Part shown: piece by piece, positions 1 through 5,102 of the stretch
How positions within the stretch are numbered: position 1 is the first letter of the stretch
Layout: each line of letters begins with the position of its first letter
NCBI GenBank assembly: GCA_002778645.1
Contig: PFAQ01000051.1
Span: 1-9,857 of the forward strand
DNA: 9,857 bases
Direction: 5' to 3'
DNA from: Candidatus Falkowbacteria bacterium CG10_big_fil_rev_8_21_14_0_10_39_9
GTDB lineage: Bacteria > Patescibacteriota > Patescibacteriia > Patescibacteriales > UBA12465
The notes under the pieces: generated by a model
The model's input: only the letters and a program-made list of their open reading frames with translations
What the model was told of the DNA's origin: nothing
Database searches by the model: none
Program-made: the position numbers and the translations under genes

Positions 1-531
1 CTTATTTTCATGGCCGCCTTCTTTATTGCCTTCAGATTGTTTGTAAAATCAGAATTTGGTCGGATGCGAGTGGATTATTTTAAGTTGCATGTTCCCGTAA
101 TTGGCAAGCTGTTTCGTTTAGTTTATCTAATTCGTTTTTGTCGAGCTTTCAGCACCTTACTCCGAGGTGGTGTTAGTATTACCAAGAGTTTAGAAATTAG
201 CGGTGATATTGTTCGTAATAAAGTTTATCAAAAACTAATTACCAATACTATCGAGCAGGTTAATGAAGGTAGTTCAGTTTCTTCAGTCTTTATCGCCAGT
301 CGGGATATTCCCAAAATGGTGCCACAAATGATGGTTATTGGCGAAAAAACCGGTAATTTGGATGCCGTTTTGGAAAAAATCAGTGTTTTTTATGGCCGCG
401 AGTTGGCGGCTAAATTGAATAATTTGGGAGTTATTTTAGAGCCTTTAATTATGATGATTCTGGCTGTCGGAGTTGGTATTATGGTGGCAGCCATTATTTT
501 ACCAATGTATAATGTTGCTACCAGTTTCTAG
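1..531 (+). CDS. pilC: PilC/GspF-type type IV pilus inner-membrane assembly protein, C-terminal part (5' end outside window)
   Basis: The reading frame is open from the first base of the window, so this is the last ~176 residues of a longer gene. It is the second T2SSF domain of the PilC/GspF family, a polytopic inner-membrane platform that links the assembly ATPase to the growing pilus. Visible family features: a hydrophobic helix at the beginning (IFMAAFFIAF), then P-V-I-G-K-L-F and a cytoplasmic helical stretch containing FCRAFSTLLRGGVSI, the conserved GEKTGNLDAVLEKISVFY block, an LEP motif (ILEPLIMMI) and a final membrane helix ending in ILPMYNVATSF, the usual family C-terminus. The adjacent pilin and minor pilin genes support the role. 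The gene's last codons overlap the predicted -35 of the pilin promoter. No Shine-Dalgarno or start can be judged because the 5' end is missing. Confidence 0.93.
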   Translation, partial: LIFMAAFFIAFRLFVKSEFGRMRVDYFKLHVPVIGKLFRLVYLIRFCRAFSTLLRGGVSITKSLEISGDIVRNKVYQKLITNTIEQVNEGSSVSSVFIASRDIPKMVPQMMVIGEKTGNLDAVLEKISVFYGRELAAKLNNLGVILEPLIMMILAVGVGIMVAAIILPMYNVATSF

Positions 532-543
532 TTGTGTTATAAT
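515..543 (+). promoter_or_regulatory. Sigma70-type promoter of the pilin gene
   Basis: A perfect -10 hexamer TATAAT (538-543) sits 17 bp downstream of TTGCTA (515-520), which matches 4 of 6 bases of the -35 consensus. The -35 lies inside the last codons of pilC and the -10 just after its stop. Transcription would begin near 550, giving a leader of about 97 nt before the pilin ATG. This is inference from consensus matching; TATAAT also occurs by chance in this AT-rich DNA, but spacing and position are ideal. Confidence 0.6.
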
Positions 544-589
544 ATTAGTGACATAGAAATTATTTATATAATTAATACTTTTTGCGTTT

Positions 590-621
590 GTTGGGTTAAT
601 TTCTAGGATTAAATTAACAAC
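590..621 (+). promoter_or_regulatory. Stem-loop in the pilin mRNA leader
   Basis: GTTG (590-593) plus TTAATTT (596-602) pairs with AAATTAA (611-617) plus CAAC (618-621), giving 11 base pairs interrupted by a 2-nt GG bulge, with an 8-nt loop. It lies 14 nt upstream of the ribosome binding site and has no following T-run, so it does not look like a terminator. It may stabilise or regulate the pilin mRNA; function is inferred only. Confidence 0.4.
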
Positions 622-634
622 CAAGAGTAATGAT

Positions 635-643
635 GGGGGGTGA
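635..643 (+). promoter_or_regulatory. Strong Shine-Dalgarno of the pilin gene
   Basis: GGGGGGTGA ends 3 nt before the pilin ATG at 647 and pairs well with the 3' end of 16S rRNA (GGAGGTGA with one A-to-G change that keeps a G-U wobble). It is the only convincing Shine-Dalgarno in the window: none of the other plus-strand start codons has a purine-rich core at proper distance. It fixes the pilin start at 647 and suggests high translation. Confidence 0.65.
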
Positions 644-646
644 ATT

Positions 647-1093
647 ATGAAAAATAAAAAAGCTTTTACTTTAATCGAGTTGTTAGTGGTTATTGCCATT
701 ATTGGTTTGTTGGCCACTCTATCAGTTTTAGCCTTGAATAACGCCCGGGCCAAGTCTCGTGACGCTAAACGAGTAGCTGATATTAAACAAATTCAGACTG
801 CCTTGGAATTATACTTCAATGACAAACAGGCTTATCCAGACGCTTTGACTGTGGGCGGTTCTATCACTAGTACTTCGACTACTGGTACTTCAACCTATAT
901 GCAAGTGCTTCCAAGTTCACCAACTCCTAATGTTCCCGGTGTTACCGGTTGTGGTGGATCTAATTATACTTACGATGCTGACACTACTGGTTCTACCTAT
1001 ACTTTAGAGTATTGTTTAGAGGGTAATGTCGGCGCTATTCCAGGCCGAGTTTTACACACTGCTACCAATGCCTCTTTGTATATCCCTGAGTAG
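647..1093 (+). CDS. Type IV pilin, major-pilin type (PilA/GspG-like)
   Basis: A 148-residue prepilin and the probable main structural subunit of the pilus. The short basic leader MKNKKA is followed by FTLIELLVVIAIIGLLATLS, the class III signal: cleavage is expected between Ala6 and Phe7, leaving Glu at mature position 5. Position -1 is Ala rather than the usual Gly. The helix continues through ARAKSRDAKRVADIKQIQTALELYFND, the typical GspG/PilA alpha1 region. Residues ~70-87 are rich in Gly, Ser and Thr, a flexible stretch and possible O-glycosylation site. Cys102 and Cys123 (in EYCLEG) could form a disulfide delimiting the C-terminal loop. The gene has its own promoter, strong ribosome binding site and terminator, so it is probably monocistronic and highly expressed, as expected for the major subunit. 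It could alternatively be a GspG-type major pseudopilin. Confidence 0.93.
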   Translation: MKNKKAFTLIELLVVIAIIGLLATLSVLALNNARAKSRDAKRVADIKQIQTALELYFNDKQAYPDALTVGGSITSTSTTGTSTYMQVLPSSPTPNVPGVTGCGGSNYTYDADTTGSTYTLEYCLEGNVGAIPGRVLHTATNASLYIPE

Positions 1094-1113
1094 TATTTTG
1101 ACTTAAGTCACTT

Positions 1114-1145
1114 AAAAAGCTCCTTGATTTTCTGGGAGCTTTTTT
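1114..1145 (+). terminator. Intrinsic terminator after the pilin gene
   Basis: AAAAAGCTCC (1114-1123) pairs perfectly with GGAGCTTTTT (1135-1144) around an 11-nt loop, and the 3' arm runs into a T6 tract (1140-1145). It begins 21 bp after the pilin stop codon and separates the pilin unit from the next promoter at 1170. The A-tract at its 5' side gives it some bidirectional character, but there is no minus-strand gene to use it. Confidence 0.88.
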
Positions 1146-1169
1146 GTTCCTCCTTTTTATTTATAAATA

Positions 1170-1184
1170 TGATATAATAACATT
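1170..1184 (+). promoter_or_regulatory. Extended -10 promoter giving a predicted leaderless mRNA for the FemAB-like gene
   Basis: TGATATAAT (1170-1178) is a perfect extended -10 (TGN followed by TATAAT). No recognisable -35 lies 16-18 bp upstream, as is common for extended -10 promoters. The ATG at 1185 begins 7 nt after the last base of the -10, exactly where transcription should start, and there is no Shine-Dalgarno. The mRNA is therefore predicted to begin at or within a base or two of the start codon. The same arrangement recurs at 2438. Confidence 0.6.
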
Positions 1185-2057
1185 ATGAATGAATTAGCCA
1201 CTAAATTCCAATCTGAGCCTTCATTTTTGCAATCCTCAGCCTGGGCTGATCTGCAAAATAAGAGTCATCGTTCAGTTACCAAAATCGGACGGTCTTTTTT
1301 TCTGCAAAAGCCTCTGTTTCTTCGTAAACATTATTTATACGGGCCTCGGATTGAAGCAGGAGATTTAGAATTATTAAAGAAAGATCAGACGGCAGTGTTT
1401 GTTCGATTTGAGCCCAACGCTGCTGATTGGACGGGAAGAGGAATTAAAACTATTCCAATTCAACCAGCTAAAACTATTATTTTAGATTTAACTAAAAGCG
1501 AGGATGATTTACTTGCCAGCATGCATCAAAAAACTCGGTATAATATTCGTTTGGCCACTAAGAAGGGTGTGGTGATAAAAACTGATAATAGTCGGATTGA
1601 TGATTTTTTGCATCTGATGAGCCAGACTACGGAGCGGGATAATTTTTTTGCGCACGAGGCTGCCTATTATCGGACAATGGCTGATTTTGATCCTGGGTTT
1701 ATCAAATTAATTTTAGCCGAATACAAAGGACAGGTAATCGCTGCTGGTTTATTTTGCTTTTGTAAGCCAACCGCAATTTATATGCACGGTGCTTCATCCA
1801 ATGAGTTTAGAAATACCATGGCCCCCTATCTACTACAGTGGGAAGCGATTAGACAAGCCAAGGAAGGTGGTTTTAAATACTATGATTTCTATGGCATTGA
1901 CGCCCAGAAGTGGCCGGGGGTAACTCGCTTTAAGGAAGGTTTTGGGGGCACAGAGATAAATTATGCCGGCACTTTTGATTTGGTGCTACAACCATTTTGG
2001 TATTTTGTTTATAAAATGCTGCGCCTGATGCGGCGGGGCCTCAAAAAAGTGCTATGA
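1185..2057 (+). CDS. FemAB/FemX-family aminoacyltransferase (peptidoglycan interpeptide-bridge type)
   Basis: A 290-residue protein of the FemAB/FemX (BtrH/MurM-like) family, which transfers amino acids from aminoacyl-tRNA to the peptide of lipid-linked peptidoglycan precursors using a double GNAT fold. Visible family motifs: KTRYNIRLATKKGV (116-129), YMHGASS (199-205), APYLLQWEAI (213-222), YDFYGID (233-239) and GVTRFKEGFGG (245-255). These are the conserved C-terminal GNAT-half motifs. There is no signal peptide, consistent with action at the cytoplasmic face; the C-terminus (LRLMRRGLKKVL) is basic and amphipathic and might touch the membrane. The length is somewhat short of the ~330-420 of Staphylococcus Fem proteins, near the length usual for FemX-like proteins in CPR bacteria. 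The stop codon overlaps the ybeY start (ATGA), so both are translated from one mRNA. The amino acid added cannot be read from sequence, and substrates outside peptidoglycan are possible. Confidence 0.85.
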   Translation: MNELATKFQSEPSFLQSSAWADLQNKSHRSVTKIGRSFFLQKPLFLRKHYLYGPRIEAGDLELLKKDQTAVFVRFEPNAADWTGRGIKTIPIQPAKTIILDLTKSEDDLLASMHQKTRYNIRLATKKGVVIKTDNSRIDDFLHLMSQTTERDNFFAHEAAYYRTMADFDPGFIKLILAEYKGQVIAAGLFCFCKPTAIYMHGASSNEFRNTMAPYLLQWEAIRQAKEGGFKYYDFYGIDAQKWPGVTRFKEGFGGTEINYAGTFDLVLQPFWYFVYKMLRLMRRGLKKVL

Positions 2058-2440
2058 TCGAAATCAACAATACTACTAAGGTTAAAATTCCAGCACTTAA
2101 ACTAAGGCGGATTATCGAGAAATTTATTTTAGCCTATAAGCTAAAAGACTTTTCAGTTTCCGTGGCTATTATTGGCGATAGTAAAATGCGGGAATTGAAT
2201 TATACCTACCGGGGTTACGACAAGCCAACTGATGTCTTGTCTTTTACGGAGCTCAACGAAATTATTATTGATATTCAAGTAATCAAAAGACAGGCTAAAG
2301 AGCTTAGCAAAAGCTGGGAGTCGGAGTTGATTTTTATTCTAGTCCATGGTCTGCTGCATTTAATTGGATATGATGACAATACTGAGTCAAAACGGCTGAA
2401 AATGATTGCTTGGGGTGAGGATTTTTTACGTCTTTTATGA
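2054..2440 (+). CDS. ybeY: Endoribonuclease YbeY (16S rRNA maturation), short form
   Basis: A 128-residue member of the UPF0054/YbeY family, a zinc-dependent single-strand endoribonuclease that acts in 16S rRNA 3'-end processing and ribosome quality control. Family features seen: N-terminal AIIGDSKMRELNYTYRGYDKPTDVLSF (the Arg53 region), IKRQAKE, and the metal motif HGLLHLIGYDD (98-108). The canonical motif has three His ligands, H-x3-H-x5-H; here the first two (His98, His102) are present but the third position is Asp108 (codon GAC at 2375-2377, one base from a His codon). The segment between DVLSF and the metal helix is also short, making the protein ~20-30 residues smaller than typical. Asp can coordinate zinc, so activity may be kept. 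Its start overlaps the previous stop by 4 bp, and its TGA stop is part of the next gene's -10 element. Confidence 0.88.
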   Translation: MIEINNTTKVKIPALKLRRIIEKFILAYKLKDFSVSVAIIGDSKMRELNYTYRGYDKPTDVLSFTELNEIIIDIQVIKRQAKELSKSWESELIFILVHGLLHLIGYDDNTESKRLKMIAWGEDFLRLL

Positions 2441-2452
2441 TATAATATAAAT
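2438..2452 (+). promoter_or_regulatory. Extended -10 promoter giving a predicted leaderless mRNA for the minor pilin operon
   Basis: TGATATAAT (2438-2446) is identical to the element at 1170, and the ATG at 2453 again starts after exactly 6 intervening bases. The TGA of this element is the ybeY stop codon, so the promoter is built into the end of that gene. No -35 at 16-18 bp and no Shine-Dalgarno are visible. The mRNA is expected to begin at about the first base of the start codon. It would drive the minor pilin genes and possibly ligA-gatC-gatA. Confidence 0.58.
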
Positions 2453-3007
2453 ATGAAAAAAGTCGGTTTTACTCTGATAGAACTAATTATTACCGTTTCC
2501 ATTATTGCCCTGATAACTGGTGTTTTTTTGGCTAATTATTATGGGGGTGAATCTCAATCACAGTTACTTAATGCCACTTCAGCTCTAATGCGAGATTTAA
2601 GATTGGCTCAAACTAAGGGGGCAGCTAACGTTAGTTACGGTTCTGATGTTCCCGGAAGTTGGGGAATAAGTTTAACAACAGCTAGTTCGTCCTATGTTTT
2701 GTTTGCTGATTTAAATAATAATCACATCTATAACGGGGCTACGGAATCGATAACCCTGAAAGGCGGTAAGACAATTTCTTTGCCCGAAGGAGTGGTTATC
2801 TCCAGTATCAAGTTGGAGGGGGCTTCTTCTTCTTATAATAAGGTCTACATCACTTTTTATTATGATAATGGAGTTTTGAAAACTTATTTAAATAATAATA
2901 ATTTGCAGTTTATGTTGCCAGTCGAAGTCACCTTGGAGGATGCTAATACTGGTGCTACTAAAACGGTAACTATTAATGCTGTTGGATTAATCTCTTCTAA
3001 CCTATGA
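2453..3007 (+). CDS. GspH/FimT-like minor pilin (pseudopilin)
   Basis: A 184-residue prepilin of the GspH/FimT type, a minor subunit that helps initiate pilus or pseudopilus assembly at the inner membrane. The leader MKKVG is cleaved before FTLIELIITVSIIALITGVFLANY; Gly5 is at -1 and Glu10 is mature Glu5. The following MRDLRLAQTKG segment, the PGSWGISL strand (67-74) and YVLFADLNNNHIYNGATE (81-98) match the usual order in GspH/FimT proteins, where a GWGI-type strand is followed by a D-N-N loop. Asp86, Asn88, Asn90 and Glu98 are arranged somewhat like a Ca2+-binding loop. There are no Cys residues. It is the first gene of a pilin chain; its TGA overlaps the next ATG by 4 bp. The start at 2453 is chosen because it gives a typical short prepilin leader and lies at the ideal distance from the -10. 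Confidence 0.87.
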   Translation: MKKVGFTLIELIITVSIIALITGVFLANYYGGESQSQLLNATSALMRDLRLAQTKGAANVSYGSDVPGSWGISLTTASSSYVLFADLNNNHIYNGATESITLKGGKTISLPEGVVISSIKLEGASSSYNKVYITFYYDNGVLKTYLNNNNLQFMLPVEVTLEDANTGATKTVTINAVGLISSNL

Positions 3008-3543
3008 AGCTTATAAATAATAGTAAAGATAAATCAGCCTTCTCACTTCTGGAAACAGTAGTGGTGCTCTTTATTGTTTCCATCGGCTTGGTTAGTATTT
3101 TGTCGGTAACAGTCGATAGTGTTCGCGCCCAAAATTTAAATAAAAATAGTTTAGTCGCCTATCATCTCGCCGAAGAAGGTTTGGAATTGGTAAAAAATGT
3201 GCGGGACACTAATTTTATCCAAAATACTACTAGTACTCCAATAGCTTGGAATAGATATATTGAAGGCGAGTCGGGCTCTAATAAATATCGGGTAGATTAT
3301 GCCACGTTTGAACCAGTAGTGGTTTCTAATATCGCTGAAGCTAAACTACAATTGTCGGCTGGAGCTAACCCGGGGTTCTATCTCCATAACACTAGTTCTC
3401 CGGACAGTATGTTTAGTCGGATGATTACCATTGATCCCATTAATGCCAGTTCTTCGGCCATTACGTCTCTGGTAGAGTGGATGGACCAGGGTCAAACTTA
3501 TCAAGTAGAGTTAAATTCAATTCTTTATGGTTGGAAATACTAA
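3004..3543 (+). CDS. PilV-like minor pilin (prepilin-type N-terminus)
   Basis: A 179-residue prepilin. The 12-residue polar leader MKLINNSKDKSA precedes FSLLETVVVLFIVSIGLVSILS, with expected cleavage Ala12/Phe13 and Glu17 at mature position 5. The next block, AYHLAEEGLELVKNVRDTNF (52-71), is the typical PilV/GspI-like signature of CPR pseudopilins (LAxEGxExVxNxRDTN). The remainder is a predicted beta-rich globular head without cysteines, ending in VEWMDQGQTYQVELNSILYGWKY, where the WxxxGxxxxVxLxxxLxxW pattern resembles the last strand of these heads. PilV-type subunits are part of the tip-initiation complex. The start overlaps the GspH-like stop (ATGA) and the 3' end overlaps the next gene by 17 bp, indicating translational coupling. 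Ala at -1 is a departure from the usual Gly. Confidence 0.84.
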   Translation: MKLINNSKDKSAFSLLETVVVLFIVSIGLVSILSVTVDSVRAQNLNKNSLVAYHLAEEGLELVKNVRDTNFIQNTTSTPIAWNRYIEGESGSNKYRVDYATFEPVVVSNIAEAKLQLSAGANPGFYLHNTSSPDSMFSRMITIDPINASSSAITSLVEWMDQGQTYQVELNSILYGWKY

Positions 3544-4078
3544 ACAATCAGCCTTTACTTTGCTGGAAGTCATCGTCTCGGTGGCTATCTTTGCGGTAAT
3601 TATTTTAGCGGCAACCCAGATTTTTCAGTCGGTTATTAGCTCTCAGGTGAAGAATTTTTCCGAAACCTCTCTGCAGGATGATGCTAAATACTTTTTGGAG
3701 GTTTTTACTCGAGAAGCTCGGGGAGCTCAAAAGAATACTACGGCAGCCGCTCTCTGTGACGATATCATTGCTACTAGCTCAACTTATGTAGTCACGCACG
3801 GTGCTTTATACTTCCAGAATAATTTAGGTGATTGCGTTAGGTATTATTCTAAATTTGACGCTGACGGTGTTAATCGTTTAGTTTTGCAAAGAAATGATGA
3901 TTCTTATTATTTGAGTTCTAACAAGATTGATATTGATAATTTGAGTTTTGTGGTGGCCGATGAAAGTAATATTCAACCACTGGTTACTATGAATCTCACG
4001 GTGAAGTCAAAAGTTAATCTCAATCTGCCGGCTTTAAATATTCAAACCAGTATTAATTCTGGTTGGTATGCTAATTAA
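3527..4078 (+). CDS. PilW/GspJ-like minor pilin (prepilin-type N-terminus)
   Basis: A 183-residue prepilin with leader MVGNTKQSA followed by FTLLEVIVSVAIFAVIILAATQIFQ; cleavage is expected after Ala9, and Glu14 is mature Glu5. The region LQDDAKYFLEVFTREARGAQ (49-68) is the amphipathic helix common to PilW/GspJ proteins, where an xxxLxREaRgA pattern is typical. Cys77 and Cys103 (CDDI... GDCVRYY) flank a beta hairpin and may form a disulfide, a recurring pattern in this family. The rest is beta-rich with no recognisable extra domain. The start overlaps the PilV-like gene by 17 bp with no Shine-Dalgarno, so reinitiation after the upstream stop is likely. PilW against GspJ cannot be decided by eye. 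Confidence 0.82.
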   Translation: MVGNTKQSAFTLLEVIVSVAIFAVIILAATQIFQSVISSQVKNFSETSLQDDAKYFLEVFTREARGAQKNTTAAALCDDIIATSSTYVVTHGALYFQNNLGDCVRYYSKFDADGVNRLVLQRNDDSYYLSSNKIDIDNLSFVVADESNIQPLVTMNLTVKSKVNLNLPALNIQTSINSGWYAN

Positions 4079-5099
4079 TATGAAAACTATCCCTAAAAAA
4101 CTGCCTGGTAGTGCTCTGTTGATATCTTTGTTGATTCTAACGGGGGTTTTTGTGGCCGCTTTTGGCGCTGGATTTTTGTCATTTTTTAATACTAAAAATA
4201 CCGATGTCTATCAGCAGGCCACTCAGGCTCGATTGGCAGCCGAGTCTGGAGCAGAATATGCTAAGCTTATGAAAAAAGGCGCCTGTACTGCCGGTAATAC
4301 TAGTATTACTGTGGGGCGCAGTCGGGCCAACGTGGAAATTAGTTGCTATGACGCTAATAATCTATTATTCGCCACCTCGACTGGAATTTTGAAAAATAGC
4401 CAAGATGTTATTACCGTCGATAATTTACCATATTTAAACAGTCTAATTTTATTTCTGAAAGCCGATGGCAATTTAATTGCTTTCGCCTCCTCCAAAGATA
4501 TTTTTGTAACTGCCTGGGGCGATGCTAGTTCTGAGACTAATGATGCTGGTCAAGTCACTGCAGCTAATCAACCAAAACTAATTAAGAATGCCTTAAACGG
4601 TAAGCCAGTGCTGCGTTTTTTTAAAGATGCTCCGACTTATTTAAATTTAACAGCGCCAGTCGACCTGAGGGACTATACCATTTTTGCAGTCTATAAATTT
4701 ACTGATCCCGCCCCAGCCAATCCTTTGTATTATTATCTGGGGGGTAATGCTCAAGGAGTATTCGGCGGCGGCAGCAATTTCAGTGATCCAAATTATAATT
4801 ATGGTGTTTATGCCGGCGGTGCTGTCAATGCTGATGATGTGCCGTTAACTAATTGGGGAATAGTAACTCATTATAAAAACAAGTTATATAAAAATGGAGT
4901 TGAGCCGAGCTATAATTATACCGGGACGGCTTCACCTCTAACTTTTTCTCAGATCGGTGCCCTGGAGGATAATGGTGACCCAAGATGGCCATTTGAAGGC
5001 GACATTGCTGAGATTTTAGTTTATAACGAAGCTTTGAGCGATACCCAGAGAATAGCTGTGGAAGAGTATTTGAGCAAAAAATATAATATCAACCTTTAA
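4068..5099 (+). CDS. PilX-like minor pilin fused to a concanavalin A/LamG-type domain (probable pilus tip adhesin)
   Basis: A 343-residue protein with two parts. Residues ~1-110 are PilX/GspK-like: a basic leader ending KKLPG, then SALLISLLILTGVFVAAFGAGFLSFF, and the helix TDVYQQATQARLAAESGAEYAKLM. As in PilX/GspK proteins, the mature Glu5 is missing (SALLI instead of FTLIE), which in GspK is linked to tip position. Cys73 and Cys93 may form a disulfide. Residues ~120-343 match a LamG/concanavalin A-like lectin-glucanase fold: SLILFLKADGN, WGDASSETNDAG, NALNGKPVLRF, DYTIFAVYKF, a Gly-rich LGGNAQGVFGGGSNF, and the C-terminal GDIAEILVYNEALSDTQRIAVEEYLSKKYNI signature. Known family members bind sugars or surface polymers, so a tip adhesin is inferred. 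An in-frame ATG at 4080 (leader MKTIPKKLPG, 1 nt past the upstream stop) is at least as likely a start as 4068; neither has a Shine-Dalgarno. Confidence 0.85.
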   Translation: MLINMKTIPKKLPGSALLISLLILTGVFVAAFGAGFLSFFNTKNTDVYQQATQARLAAESGAEYAKLMKKGACTAGNTSITVGRSRANVEISCYDANNLLFATSTGILKNSQDVITVDNLPYLNSLILFLKADGNLIAFASSKDIFVTAWGDASSETNDAGQVTAANQPKLIKNALNGKPVLRFFKDAPTYLNLTAPVDLRDYTIFAVYKFTDPAPANPLYYYLGGNAQGVFGGGSNFSDPNYNYGVYAGGAVNADDVPLTNWGIVTHYKNKLYKNGVEPSYNYTGTASPLTFSQIGALEDNGDPRWPFEGDIAEILVYNEALSDTQRIAVEEYLSKKYNINL

Positions 5100-5102
5100 T
5101 CT

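Noticed and set aside
499..753. Minus-strand 84-residue frame across the pilC-pilin junction
   Set aside because: It lies over the end of pilC, the promoter, the leader and the pilin start; no ribosome binding site and no recognisable protein.
2055..3007. Recoding of TGA as glycine, as in some CPR lineages
   Set aside because: Three genes end cleanly at TGA at points where the family is expected to end and the next gene begins, and no gene contains an internal TGA.
5082..5087. TATAAT 15 nt before the ligA start as a ligA promoter
   Set aside because: It is formed by Tyr-Asn codons in the preceding gene, lacks the TGN extension and a -35, and TATAAT occurs repeatedly inside coding sequence here (for example near 1541, 2834, 4795 and 5948).
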